From Pseudomonadota bacterium (GTDB lineage Bacteria; Pseudomonadota; Gammaproteobacteria; Steroidobacterales; Steroidobacteraceae): 64,000 nt of DNA. This document shows positions 48,820 to 59,473 of the stretch, one piece after another. A program made the position numbers and the translations under genes. The notes beneath the pieces are model-generated. The model did no database searches, had not been told where the DNA came from, and worked only from the letters and a program-made list of their open reading frames with translations. Positions within the stretch are counted from its first letter, which is position 1. Every line of letters starts with the position of its first letter. The DNA lies in assembly GCA_016720075.1 (NCBI GenBank), contig JADJXW010000006.1, forward strand, positions 74,501-138,500, written 5' to 3'.

Positions 48820-49569
48820 ATGGCGGCACCCGTACCTGACATAACCCTGCTCCGGCGCAGCTGTGCTCCCTGCACGCTGCGCCAGTTCTGCCAGCACGTC
48901 GGCCTGCCGCAGCGCACCCCTGGTTCGGCGTTGGGCAAACCCTTCGGCGTCAATCGTGGCGACAGCCTGTTCCGCGCGGGTGATCAGCACGGCCGCGTCT
49001 ACGCCGTGCGCACCGGCGCGATGAAGACAGTCGCCGTCACGGCCGATGGCGAAGAGCATGTGCTGGGATTCCACCTGCCCGGTGAACTGCTGGGACTGGA
49101 TTCGCTGGCGACGGGCGTGCACTGCGCCGAGGCCGTGGCGCTTGCAGACACGCAGCTGTGCGAGTTTCCCGTGCAGGGCATTCTCAGCCGCAGCGCGTCC
49201 TCGCCGGAACTGGGCGCGCGCATGCTGCAGGTCCTGGGCAGCAGCGCCCTCGGATGCCGCGTGCATGTCGACCTGCTGCTGCGGCGCCAGGCCGATGAAC
49301 GCGTGGCCATGTTCCTGTACGACCTGCTGCTGCGCTTGGGACGTCGCGACGGCCAGCCCTCACTGACGCTGCCGATGAGCCGCGAGGATGTGGGCCGCTA
49401 CCTGGGGCTTGCGCTCGAAACGGTGAGCCGCTCGCTGACGCGCCTTCAGGAAGATGCGCTCATCGAGGTGTCGGGTCGAAGCGTGCGCGTGCTCGACGAA
49501 GATCGGCTGCGCGGCGTGGCCATGCTGCCGGATACACCTTCGGGATCGCCGCTGGAGCGGCAGGCCTGA
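48820..49569 (+). CDS. fnr: FNR-family oxygen-sensing transcription regulator
   Basis: 249 residues (250 in E. coli FNR). Cysteines at 15, 18 and 24 (C-x2-C-x5-C, in CAPCTLRQFC) plus C114 in QLCEFP reproduce the four ligands of the oxygen-labile [4Fe-4S] cluster. A cyclic-nucleotide-type beta-barrel and dimer helix lead to the helix-turn-helix MSREDVGRYLGLALETVSRSL, whose recognition helix has the ETVSR pattern reading TTGAT half sites. With an intact cluster it would activate genes at low oxygen. It lies just past the end of the cbb3 cluster, convergent with it, and a matching FNR box stands before ccoN. Start ATG 48820; no promoter stands out in the 30-nt gap after ssb, so it may be read through from ssb. 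Confidence 0.93.
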   Translation: MAAPVPDITLLRRSCAPCTLRQFCQHVGLPQRTPGSALGKPFGVNRGDSLFRAGDQHGRVYAVRTGAMKTVAVTADGEEHVLGFHLPGELLGLDSLATGVHCAEAVALADTQLCEFPVQGILSRSASSPELGARMLQVLGSSALGCRVHVDLLLRRQADERVAMFLYDLLLRLGRRDGQPSLTLPMSREDVGRYLGLALETVSRSLTRLQEDALIEVSGRSVRVLDEDRLRGVAMLPDTPSGSPLERQA

Positions 49570-49597
49570 TAAAGATCTGGCTGGAGGCCTGGCTGCC

Positions 49598-50326
49598 TCA
49601 GCCGATGCTGCGGCAACCCAGCGCCTGCAGTGCCGTGTGCAGGTGCGGTACGTTCGCGAGCCACGGCGCGAGCACGGTGATCAACCCCGCAACGAGAATG
49701 AGCGTGGCCAGCGCCAGTCGCGCTTTTCCCTGCTGCAGTCGCTGACCCAGGCGCGCGCCGCTCCAGGTCAGCGGCACCATCGCGGGCAGCGTTCCGGCCC
49801 CGAAGGCGAGCATCAGCAGGGCGCCATGCACGCTGCTTCCCTGCAGCCACGCTGCCAGCAGCACCGTGGCGGACAGTCCGCAGGGCAGCCAGCCCCAGAG
49901 CATGCCGCCTGCCAGGCGACCCAGATGTCCGCCGGCGGGCAGGAGCCTGTGCAGCGGCGCGAGCCAGCGGCTCCAGATGAAACCCGGCGCCCGCAGGAAG
50001 GCCAGGCGTCCCTTGCGGTCGAACAGCCGCAGCGCGGCGATGATGAGCACCAGGCCTGCCGCCGCGCGCGCGGCCAGCGCGAGCGAGGGCATCTGCGCGA
50101 CGGTCACGATGCCGTGCCCCAGTCCGCCGGCGATGGCACCCGCCACTGCGTAGCCCAGGATGCGGCCGAGGTTCGGCTCCAGCGCCGCGATCCATGTGGC
50201 TGCGGGCGTGCCGCCGCGCGTGGCGCTGAAGCCGGTGGCGATGCCGCCGCACATCAGCGCGCAGTGCGCGCTGCCCATCAGGCCGCTGAGCAGCGCGCCG
50301 CCGAGCAGCACCAGGTCAGCGTTCAT
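49598..50326 (-). CDS. SafE/UreH-like membrane protein of the cbb3 maturation cluster
   Basis: 242 residues, about six hydrophobic segments. The N-terminal LLGGALLSGLMGSAHCALMCGGIATGF, with its conserved H-C..MCGG pattern, marks the UreH/SafE-like transporter domain (often annotated sulfite exporter TauE/SafE). Proteins of this type often close cbb3 gene clusters and are thought to help metal or redox supply for oxidase maturation, but no substrate is proven. The start at 50326 overlaps the ccoS end by 11 nt, so it is the last gene of the operon. Confidence 0.85.
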   Translation of the reverse strand: MNADLVLLGGALLSGLMGSAHCALMCGGIATGFSATRGGTPAATWIAALEPNLGRILGYAVAGAIAGGLGHGIVTVAQMPSLALAARAAAGLVLIIAALRLFDRKGRLAFLRAPGFIWSRWLAPLHRLLPAGGHLGRLAGGMLWGWLPCGLSATVLLAAWLQGSSVHGALLMLAFGAGTLPAMVPLTWSGARLGQRLQQGKARLALATLILVAGLITVLAPWLANVPHLHTALQALGCRSIG

Positions 50327-50504
50327 CCGGGCCGGCCTCATCGGTGACATCGGGCGGAACCTCGGGCTGCCTGTCCGACAGCACGTCGAGTGGCGGGGTG
50401 TCCAGGTCGTCGAACTGGCCATTGCGCACGGCCCACACGAAGGCGCCGATGATCACGAGCAGCAGCATCAGGCTCAGAGGCACCAGCAGCAGCAGGATGT
50501 TCAT
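50316..50504 (-). CDS. ccoS: cbb3 oxidase maturation protein CcoS
   Basis: 62 residues. One N-terminal membrane helix (LLLLVPLSLMLLLVIIGAFVWAV) is followed by the conserved RNGQFDDLDTPP, the diagnostic CcoS segment. CcoS is needed to insert haem and copper cofactors into CcoN. The tail is acidic and Pro-rich. It overlaps the ccoI stop by 4 nt (ATGA) and the following membrane-protein gene by 11 nt. Confidence 0.93.
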   Translation of the reverse strand: MNILLLLVPLSLMLLLVIIGAFVWAVRNGQFDDLDTPPLDVLSDRQPEVPPDVTDEAGPDER

Positions 50505-52917
50505 GCGGTGGTCACCCGCGCCAGCCGCAGCGCATTGAGCGTGACGGTGAGCGAGGACAGCACCATGGCCAGCGCGGCCATCCACGGCACCACGAGGCCG
50601 GCGGCCGCCAGCGGCAGCGCCACCAGGTTGTAGCCCACGGCCCAGGCCAGGTTCTGGCGGATGATCCGCCGCGTGCGCCGCGCCGTGTCGATGGCTGCGG
50701 CAATGCTGCCAAGGTCCGGACGCAGCAGCACGACGTCGGCGCTGCGCTGCGCCAGCGCCGTTCCGCCGGCGACCGCGATGGACACATCCGCGCCAGCCAG
50801 CACCGGCGCGTCGTTGATGCCATCGCCGACCATCGCGACGCGATGCCCCTGCGACTGCAGTTCGCGCACGCGCGCGAGCTTGTCCTGCGGCAGCTGGCGC
50901 GCGGCGTGGGATGCGAACGGCGCGTGCAGTGATTCTACGCAATGCGCGACGGCATCCGTGCTGTCGCCGCTCAGCAGGTGCAGCGTCAGGCCCTGCGCGC
51001 GCAGCCCGGCAAGCGCCGGGCCGGCATCGGCGCGTGGCGTCTCTTCCATCTCGAAGCGCGCCAGCGCGCTGCTGCCATCGCCAAGCCACAGCGCGCCGTC
51101 GTCGGCGCGGCCTGCGGCGAAAGCGGCGATGCCGAGCCGCAGTTCGCGGCCACCCACGCGCGCGGCAATGCCGAACCCCGCCTGCTGCGAGGCGAGCGTG
51201 GCTTCGCGGCCGTCATCATGGGTGCGAAAGGCGGTGGCCAGCGGATGCTGCGAGCCGCGCTCCAGGGCCGCAGCGATGCAGAGCGCCTCGGCAGTGGTGA
51301 CCTGGCCGAAGGTCTGCACATCGCGCACGTGCCAGGCGCCATCGCTGAGCGTGCCGGTCTTGTCGAACACGCAGGTGTCGATGCGGGCGAGGGTCTCCAG
51401 CGCATCCGGTCGGCAAACCAGGATGCCGAGGCGCGACAGCCGTGAATGCGCCGCGGCCAGCGCCGCGGGCACGGCCAGCGCCAGCGCGCAGGGGCAACTG
51501 ATCACCAGCAGCGCCAGCGCCACTTCGAATGCGCGCGAGGCATCGTGGCTGCGCCAGGCGATGTAGGTGGCGATGGTGACCGCGGTCAGTCCGAGCACGA
51601 ACCAGCTGGCGATGCGATCCGCGGCGCGCGCCATGCGTGGCCGGTGTTCCTGCGCGCGCTGCACCAGCCGCAGCAGGGCCGAAAGCTGGGTCGCCGCGCC
51701 GCTGGCCGTGACGCTGACGCGCACGGCGCGGTCGACGGGTACCGAGCCGGCCAGCACGGCATCGCCCGGCGCATGCGCCACGGGCCGGGATTCGCCGGTG
51801 AGCAGGGATTCATCGAAGCTGGCGGAGGATTCCAGCAGGCGGGCATCCGCAGGCACGCCGGCGCCGGCCGCCACGCGCACCACATCGCCTTCGACAAGCT
51901 GCGACACCGCCACCGCTTCGAGCGCGCCATCGGCACGCTCGAGGTCGGCAAGCACCGGCACCGCGCGCGCCAGCGCGTCGACGCGCGCCATGGCCACGCG
52001 CCTGGCGCGCAGTTCGATCATGCGGGCCGCCAGCAGCAGGAACACGAACATCACGGCGGCGTCGAACCACACGTGCGCGCCGCCGCGCAGGGTCTCGAGC
52101 GTGCTTGCGCCCCAGGCCAGCAGCGTCGCGGCCGAGACCAGCACATCCAGCCCGGCGCGCCGCTCGGACAGTTCGCGCCAGGCCCCCGCCAGGAACGGGA
52201 AGCCCGCATAGAACACCACCGGCGTCGCGAGCAGGAAGGTGAGCCAGCGGAAGAAATCACGCGTGGACTCCGGCATCTGGTGCAGCGGGTCCAGGTACAG
52301 CGCCTCGGCGAACATCATTGCCTGCAGCGTGGCGATGCCGGCGAGGCCGACGCGCAGCACCCAGCGCCGCGTTTCGGCGCGGCGCGCGGCTTCCTCCTCG
52401 CGCCCACCGGCCAGGTATGGCCGGTATCCCAGCGAGATCAGCCGACGCAGGATCGCCGACAGGCGGCTCGTGGCCGGGTTCCACACCAGGCGGATGCGAC
52501 CCGTGACGGCATTGGCCACCACTTCGCGCACGCCGGGCTCACGCGCCAGCGCCCGGTCGATCAGCCAGGCGCAGGCGGCGCAGCGCATGCCATCGGTGAG
52601 CAGCACCACCTCGCAGCCGCCGGGCACCGCGCGCTGGTATGGCGCCATCACATCCTGGCGGTCCCAGGCGGCAAGGTCGCTCTGCTCGGCGGCCGCGCGG
52701 CCGGCGGGCTGGCTGCGCAGCGCGTAGTAGTCGTCGAGGTTGGCCGTGTGGATCCACTGCGCGGCGGCAGCGCAGCCGGTGCAGCAGAAACCGCGCATCG
52801 CCTGCTCGACCCGCTGGCTGACGGGCGACTGTCCCAGCGCCTCGCCGCAGTGGTAACAGGTGCCTTCGCGCGCAGTCGCGTCCGGCAGCTTCGTGCCAGC
52901 GGCGAGCGCTACCGTGT

Positions 52918-52921
<4 letters not shown>
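50501..52921 (-). CDS. ccoI: Copper-translocating P1B-type ATPase CcoI
   Basis: 806 residues. It exports copper to the periplasm for the CuB site of cbb3 oxidase. N-terminal cysteines (CYHCG at 22-25 and CCTGC near 46-50) form the cytoplasmic metal-binding domain of CcoI/FixI-type ATPases; a heavy-metal-associated GMRCAAC motif follows near 111. The membrane CPC motif is in LLVISCPCALALAVP, the phosphorylation site in DKTGT, the ATP-binding HP in SQHPLATAF, and GDGINDAP in the hinge. ccoI starts 4 nt inside the ccoG end. Confidence 0.95.
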
Positions 52922-54483
<1,562 letters not shown>

Positions 54484-54487
54484 CGCG

Positions 54488-54790
54488 TCACTTCGGCGGC
54501 GGCAGCGGCCGGTTGAAGCGGCTTGCCGGTCTCAGGAGTATCCAGGTGAAAAGACTCGAGGCGCAGGTGGCCGCCCAGAACATGAAGAAGCCGAGCGTGT
54601 AGCCCAGCTCGCGCGAGATGTTCAGCTCCGGGAAGGTGAGGTCGCGAAGGTCCATCGGATCGACGAAGGCGAAACACACCATCGTCGCCACGCCGGCGGC
54701 AAAGAAGCTGGGCCAGAGGATGGCGCCCAGCCGCTGGCTGACCGAGCGCGGCGGATGATCGAAATCGGTTCCTTCGCGAAGTGGGCTCAC
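54488..54790 (-). CDS. Small membrane protein between ccoP and ccoG
   Basis: 100 residues, not assigned to a family. Two hydrophobic segments are clear: about residues 23-44 (AILWPSFFAAGVATMVCFAF) and 65-88 (GYTLGFFMFWAATCASSLFTW), with a short loop between and a basic C-terminus. The GTG start overlaps the ccoP stop by 4 nt and the stop lies 4 nt before the ccoG start, so it is a full member of the operon. It sits where no standard cco gene belongs and does not resemble CcoH (FixH), which is larger and has one membrane helix. A role in oxidase assembly is an inference from context alone. Confidence 0.75.
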   Translation of the reverse strand: MSPLREGTDFDHPPRSVSQRLGAILWPSFFAAGVATMVCFAFVDPMDLRDLTFPELNISRELGYTLGFFMFWAATCASSLFTWILLRPASRFNRPLPPPK

Positions 54791-55705
54791 TGCTTCTCGG
54801 TGTGCGTCAGCGACCAGACGTAGGCGGCGGCCAGCCGGGCAGGGGTCTCGCCGATCAGCGGCTTGTGCGCCGGCATGACGCCATTGCGACCCTTGTCGAG
54901 GCCTTCGCGGATCATGGCGCGAGTGCGGCCGTAGAGCCAGTAGTCGTCGGTCAGGTCCGGCGCCCCCAGCGCGGGCATGCCCTTGGCTTCAGGGCCATGG
55001 CAGGCCGCGCAGACGCCGGCGAACAGCTTGCCGCCACGCGCCACGGATTCGTCGTTGGTGGCCAGCAGCGACTTGTCGGTCAGCGAAAGCACGTACGTGG
55101 TCACGTCGTCCACGGCGGCCGGGCCGCCCATGGACTCCAGCGTGCTGCGCCAGGCCGGCATCGCCGCAGTGCGACCCTCGAGCACCGTATGCGTCACGTC
55201 ATCGACACTGCTGCCCCACTGCCAGCTGTCATCGGTGAGGTTGGGGTAGCCCACGGCGCCGGTGGCCGCCGAGCCATGGCAGGTGACGCAGTTGGCCGCG
55301 AAGATGGAGCGGCCGAGTCGCACTGCTTCGGGGTTGCGCGCCAGCGCGTCGATCGCCTGGCCATCGAAGGGCTTGAGCGTCGCGGCCAGCTTGGCGTCCG
55401 CCGTGGCCTTGTCCGCGTCGTGCTGGACTGGCGGAGGTCCAGTTGCCGAAACCCTTGAAGCTGCCGAAACCCGGATACCAGGCCAGGTACCCGATGGTGA
55501 ACACGATGGTGATGTAGAACAGGTTGATCCACCAGCGCGGCAGCGGCTTGTCGTATTCGGTGAGGTCTTCATCCCACACATGGCTGGTGCTGTCGGCTGG
55601 CCTGCCGTCGGTGCGCTTGCCGGACGTGCGCCACAGCAGCCAGACGCAGCCCGCGATGTTCAGCACCACGAGGACGATGATGTAGATGGACCAGCTGTTA
55701 TTCAT
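54787..55705 (-). CDS. ccoP: cbb3 oxidase dihaem subunit CcoP (single-base frameshift)
   Basis: CcoP carries electrons from soluble cytochromes to CcoO. The N-terminal part (NNSWSIYIIVLVVLNIAGCVWL helix, DEDLTEYDKPLPRWWINLFY motif, second helix and GSFKGFGNWTSAS) is in one frame; after the break the rest has two CxxCH haem-c motifs, ANCVTCH and GVCAACH, with a methionine ligand for each in later MPAW/MPA-type segments. The span is 3n+1; removing one of the two G bases at 55425-55426 (plus strand) yields WTSASQHDADKATADAKL and an intact 305-residue CcoP. It overlaps ccoQ by 4 nt. Probably a sequencing insertion. Confidence 0.93.
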
Positions 55706-55842
55706 GACTTCACCTCTCCGTCCTCGGCCAGCGGCAGCTGCGCCGCCGCGTCGAACTCCGCCTTGCGCTCCGGACGCCACATCCAGATCCAGCCGCCGAT
55801 GAACAGCAGCAGCAATGCCCCAGTGATGATTCCGGAGATCAT
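55702..55842 (-). CDS. ccoQ: cbb3 oxidase subunit CcoQ
   Basis: 46 residues. A single membrane helix (MISGIITGALLLLFIGGWIWMW) then RPERKAEFDAAAQLPL, the FixQ/CcoQ signature pattern of one helix ending in W followed by a charged tail. CcoQ stabilises the oxidase core. It begins one base after the ccoO stop and overlaps ccoP by 4 nt. Confidence 0.9.
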   Translation of the reverse strand: MISGIITGALLLLFIGGWIWMWRPERKAEFDAAAQLPLAEDGEVKS

Positions 55843-55843
55843 G

Positions 55844-56458
55844 TCACTCGGCCTTAGGGGCCACGCGACCAAGCCCCTGCAGGTAGGCCACCATGGCGTC
55901 CATTTCGGTCTTTCCCTCGACGGCCTTGGGCGCGTCGGCAAGATCCGCGTCGGTGTACGGGTCGCCCAGCATGCGCAGGGCTCGCATGTGCTTCTGGATG
56001 GCGAGGCCATCGAGCGTCGACTTCTCCAGCCAAGGGAACCCGGGCATGTTCGACTCCGGCACGACCTCGCGCGGATTGTTCAGGTGCACACGGTGCCAGT
56101 CGTCCGAATAGCGACCGCCGACGCGGGCAAGATCCGGGCCCGTGCGTTTGCTGCCCCACTGGAATGGCCGGTCATACACGGATTCGCCGGATTCGGAGAA
56201 CCGGCCGTAGCGGGCCGTCTCGAACTGCAGCGTGCGCACCATCTGCGAGTGGCAGTTGTAGCAGCCTTCGCGCACGTAGATGTCGCGCCCCGCCAGCTGC
56301 AGCGCCGGGTAGGGCACCACGCCGGGCGAAGGTTCGATGGCCTCCGCCTGGTACATCAGCGGCACGATCTCGGCCAAGCCACCAAACGAGACCGCTACCG
56401 CGATCAGCACGGCCATCAGGCCAACGTTCTTTTCGATCTTCTCGTGGGAGTTGTTCAT
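55844..56458 (-). CDS. ccoO: cbb3 oxidase monohaem subunit CcoO
   Basis: 204 residues. An N-terminal membrane anchor (VGLMAVLIAVAVSFGGLAEIVPL) is followed by the periplasmic cytochrome-c domain. The haem-binding C66-Y-N-C69-H70 is in REGCYNCHSQMVR, and the axial Met is likely in ESNMPGFPWL. It also shows the typical GPDLARVGGRYSDDWHR. It passes electrons from CcoP to CcoN. It lies 10 nt after ccoN. Confidence 0.96.
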   Translation of the reverse strand: MNNSHEKIEKNVGLMAVLIAVAVSFGGLAEIVPLMYQAEAIEPSPGVVPYPALQLAGRDIYVREGCYNCHSQMVRTLQFETARYGRFSESGESVYDRPFQWGSKRTGPDLARVGGRYSDDWHRVHLNNPREVVPESNMPGFPWLEKSTLDGLAIQKHMRALRMLGDPYTDADLADAPKAVEGKTEMDAMVAYLQGLGRVAPKAE

Positions 56459-56468
56459 GTGGGGTTCC

Positions 56469-57911
56469 TCAGGAACGTGCCTCGGCCGGATCCGGCTCCA
56501 GCACCGGCGCAGGTCTGTTGTCGCGCACCATCTGGAACGTCTTGATGAGGTTGATGGCCATCAGCACCATGCCGGCCAGCACCAGCAGGCCGCCGCCCAG
56601 GCGCGCCAGGTAGTAGGGGTACGTGGCGTTGAGCGATTCGACGAAGGTGTAGGTCAGCGTGCCGTCGGCGTTCTGCGCGCGCCACATCAGGCCCTGCATG
56701 ACGCCGGCGATCCACATCGAGGCGATGTAGAACACCACGCCGATGGTGTGCATCCAGAAGTGGGTGTCGATCCACTTCACCGAGTACATCTGCTTGGTGC
56801 CCAGCAGGCGCGGGAACAGGGCGTACAGCGCGCCGATGGAGATCATCGCCACCCAGCCCAGCGCGCCGGAGTGCACGTGGCCGATGGTCCAGTCGGTGTA
56901 GTGCGAGAGCGCGTTCACTTCCTTGATCGACATCATCGGCCCTTCGAACGTCGACATCATGTAGAAGGACAGCGAGACGATCAGGAACTTCAGGATCGGG
57001 TCGGTGCGCAGTTTGTGCCACACGCCCGACAGCGTCATGATGCCGTTGATCGCGCCACCCCAGGACGGCGCCAGCAGCACCAGCGAGAACACCATGCCCA
57101 GCGACTGCGCCCAGTCCGGCAGCGAGGTGTAGTGCAGGTGGTGGGGGCCCGCCCACATGTAGATCGCGATCAGCGCCCAGAAGTGCACGATCGACAGGCG
57201 GTAGGAATAGATGGGCCGCTGCGCCTGCTTGGGCACGAAGTAATACATGATGCCCAGGAAGCCCGCGGTCAGGAAGAAGCCCACCGCGTTGTGGCCGTAC
57301 CACCACTGCACCATTGCATCCACCGCACCGCTGTACACCGGGTACGACTTGGTGAGGCTGACGGGAATGGAAATGTTGTTGACGATGTGCAGCAGCGCGA
57401 TCGTCAGGATGAACGCGCCGTAGAACCAGTTGGCCACATAGATGTGCTTCACGCGGCGCTTGGCCAGAGTGCCGAAGAACAGCACCGCGTAGCTCACCCA
57501 CACCACCGCGATCAGGATGTCGATGGGCCACTCGAGTTCGGCGTATTCCTTGCCCTGGGTCAGGCCCAGCGGCAGCGTCACCGCGGCCAGCACGATGACC
57601 AGCTGCCAGCCCCAGAACACGAACGAGGCGAGGCCGTCGGACAGCAGCCGTACATGCGAGGTCCGCTGCACCACGTACAGGCTGGTGGCAAACAGCGCGC
57701 AGCCGCCGAAGGCGAAGATCACCGCGTTGGTGTGCAGCGGCCGCAACCTGCTGTAGGTCAGGAACGGCAGATCGAAGTTCAGCGCCGGCCAGTAGAGCTG
57801 CGCCGCGATCAGCACACCGACCAGCATGCCGACGATGCCCCATATCACCGTGGCCACCGCGAACTGGGTAACCACCTTGTCGTTGTAGAACGCTTTTGTG
57901 CTTGTGGACAT
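56469..57911 (-). CDS. ccoN: cbb3 oxidase catalytic subunit CcoN
   Basis: 480 residues, about 12 membrane helices. CcoN contains haem b and the b3-CuB site that reduces oxygen; cbb3 oxidases serve at low oxygen. Haem and copper ligands appear in LRPLHTNAVIFAFGG, MVQWWYGHNAVGFFL, YMWAGPHHLHYT and DWTIGHVHSGALGW. I start it at ATG 57911 (MSTSTKAFYNDKVV), which follows GGAGGT; a TTG 12 nt upstream opens the same frame but overlaps that ribosome binding site. First gene of the operon, behind an FNR-type promoter. Confidence 0.96.
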   Translation of the reverse strand: MSTSTKAFYNDKVVTQFAVATVIWGIVGMLVGVLIAAQLYWPALNFDLPFLTYSRLRPLHTNAVIFAFGGCALFATSLYVVQRTSHVRLLSDGLASFVFWGWQLVIVLAAVTLPLGLTQGKEYAELEWPIDILIAVVWVSYAVLFFGTLAKRRVKHIYVANWFYGAFILTIALLHIVNNISIPVSLTKSYPVYSGAVDAMVQWWYGHNAVGFFLTAGFLGIMYYFVPKQAQRPIYSYRLSIVHFWALIAIYMWAGPHHLHYTSLPDWAQSLGMVFSLVLLAPSWGGAINGIMTLSGVWHKLRTDPILKFLIVSLSFYMMSTFEGPMMSIKEVNALSHYTDWTIGHVHSGALGWVAMISIGALYALFPRLLGTKQMYSVKWIDTHFWMHTIGVVFYIASMWIAGVMQGLMWRAQNADGTLTYTFVESLNATYPYYLARLGGGLLVLAGMVLMAINLIKTFQMVRDNRPAPVLEPDPAEARS

Positions 57912-57934
57912 CTGGACCTCCAATGGACGCCGTC

Positions 57935-57976
57935 AGTATTGCCCTACAGGGCAATAACTGCTTTGACATGGATCAA
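57935..57976 (-). promoter_or_regulatory. FNR-dependent promoter of the cco operon
   Basis: Plus-strand TTGACATGGATCAA at 57963-57976 matches the FNR box TTGAT-N4-ATCAA with one mismatch. On the coding strand it reads TTGATCCATGTCAA. Its centre lies 41.5 bases before a predicted start at 57928, the class II activator position, and AATACT at 57940-57935 sits where the -10 should be. No good -35 is needed in such promoters. The untranslated leader would be only about 17 nt. Confidence 0.75.
57937..57956. promoter_or_regulatory. Perfect 20-bp palindrome overlapping the cco -10
   Basis: TATTGCCCTACAGGGCAATA is a 9+2+9 inverted repeat. It overlaps the proposed -10 (57935-57940) and lies between it and the FNR box, a position typical for a repressor operator. 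The sequence does not match an operator I recognise. Confidence 0.6.
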
Positions 57977-58117
57977 ATTCGTATTTGACTTATTTTGATT
58001 TGGTGATTCTAGGCGGCTGATTATTCTGGAAAATCTGCTCGCATGGAATAAGGCTTACCCTGAGGCAATCGCCCGGCAACCAGGGAAAACCGGTAACCTT
58101 GGGGATTCGAAACCCCT

Positions 58118-59473
58118 ATGTCCGGCCGATACTACATCAAGACCTTTGGCTGCCAGATGAACGAGTACGACTCCACCCGGATGGGGGACGTGCTCACTGC
58201 CCAGGCGGGCCTCACGCTGGCAGATGGCGAGAACGCCGCCGACGTCCTGCTGATGAACACCTGCTCCATCCGCGACAAGGCCGAAGACAAGGTCTATTCG
58301 CTGCTGGGCCAGTGGCGCGAGCTAAAGAACCGGCGTCCCGGGATCATCATCGGCGTGGGTGGTTGCGTGGCCAGCCAGGAAGGGGCGGCCATCCTGTCGC
58401 GCGCGCCCTTCGTCGACCTGGTGTTCGGGCCGCAGACCATCCATCGCCTGCCCGAGATGCTCGAGCAGATCCGCCGCGACGGCCGCGGGCAGGTGGATGT
58501 GAGTTTCCCCGAGATCGAGAAGTTCGACCGCCTGCCGGCGCCCCGCGCCAGCGGCGCCTCGGCCTATGTCTCGATCATGGAAGGCTGCAGCAAGTTCTGC
58601 AGTTACTGCGTGGTGCCCTACACGCGCGGCGAGGAGATGAGCCGGCCCGCCGCTTCGGTGCTGGAGGAGATCCGCCAGCTCGTGGCGCAGGGCGTCGGTG
58701 AGATCACGCTGCTGGGCCAGAACGTGAACGCCTATGAGGGCGCCCGCCCCGTCGGCGCGCCGATGGATCTGGGCGAGCTGATCCTCGCGGTCAGCGCGAT
58801 GCCCGGCGTCGAGCGGATCCGCTTCACCACCTCGCATCCGCTGAATTTCGGCGACACGCTGATCGACGCCTTTGCCCGCACCCGCAAACTGGCCAACCAC
58901 ATGCACCTGCCGGTGCAGAGCGGTTCGGACCGCATCCTCGGCCTGATGCGTCGCGGCTATACCGTGCTCGAATTCAAGCAGAAGCTGAAGAAGCTGCGCG
59001 CCGTCCGGCCCGACATCCCCGTATCCACCGACCTGATCGTCGGGTTTCCCGGCGAGACCGAGCGCGATTTCGAACAGACGCTGGCGCTGACCGAAGAGGT
59101 CGGGTTCGACCAGTCCTTCAGCTTCATCTACAGCCGCCGTCCCGGCACGCCGGCCGCGTCGCTGCCCGATGACGTGCCCGATGACGTGAAGTCGCAGCGC
59201 CTGGCGCGACTGCAGCAGCTGCTGGATTCGCAGGGACGGGCCATCAGCCGCGGCATGGTCGGCCGAAGCGAGCGGGTGCTGGTGGCGCGGCCCTCGCGGC
59301 GCGACGCGCGGCAGCTTGCCGGCCGCACCGAGAACAACCGCTGGGTGAATTTCGACGGCGGCGCGGAACTGATCAACCGGTTCGTGGACGTTGAAATCAC
59401 CGAGGCGATGAACAATTCGCTGCGCGGCCGCCTGGTCGGCCTGCCCGCCGAGCGCGAGGAACGCCGGGCATGA
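58118..59473 (+). CDS. miaB: tRNA-2-methylthio-N6-dimethylallyladenosine synthase MiaB
   Basis: 451 residues (474 in E. coli). A radical-SAM methylthiotransferase that adds the 2-methylthio group to i6A37 in tRNAs reading UNN codons. The N-terminal UPF0004 domain has KTFGCQMNEYDS (C12), NTCSIRDKAE and GGCVA cysteines for the auxiliary cluster. The radical-SAM triad is C157-x3-C161-x2-C164 in EGCSKFCSYCVVPYTRG. A C-terminal TRAM domain ends the protein (RVLVARPSRRDARQL...GRTENNRWVNFDGG). First gene of a tight five-gene run; phoH overlaps its end by 4 nt. Confidence 0.97.
   Translation: MSGRYYIKTFGCQMNEYDSTRMGDVLTAQAGLTLADGENAADVLLMNTCSIRDKAEDKVYSLLGQWRELKNRRPGIIIGVGGCVASQEGAAILSRAPFVDLVFGPQTIHRLPEMLEQIRRDGRGQVDVSFPEIEKFDRLPAPRASGASAYVSIMEGCSKFCSYCVVPYTRGEEMSRPAASVLEEIRQLVAQGVGEITLLGQNVNAYEGARPVGAPMDLGELILAVSAMPGVERIRFTTSHPLNFGDTLIDAFARTRKLANHMHLPVQSGSDRILGLMRRGYTVLEFKQKLKKLRAVRPDIPVSTDLIVGFPGETERDFEQTLALTEEVGFDQSFSFIYSRRPGTPAASLPDDVPDDVKSQRLARLQQLLDSQGRAISRGMVGRSERVLVARPSRRDARQLAGRTENNRWVNFDGGAELINRFVDVEITEAMNNSLRGRLVGLPAEREERRA

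Noticed and set aside
56337..57998. 553-codon plus-strand frame
   Set aside because: Antisense to ccoN and ccoO, His/Arg/Gln-rich, no known motif.
57977..58117. Promoter for miaB from TTGACT or TTGATT hexamers
   Set aside because: Neither has a -10 better than 3/6 at 16-18 bp, so I do not list one.
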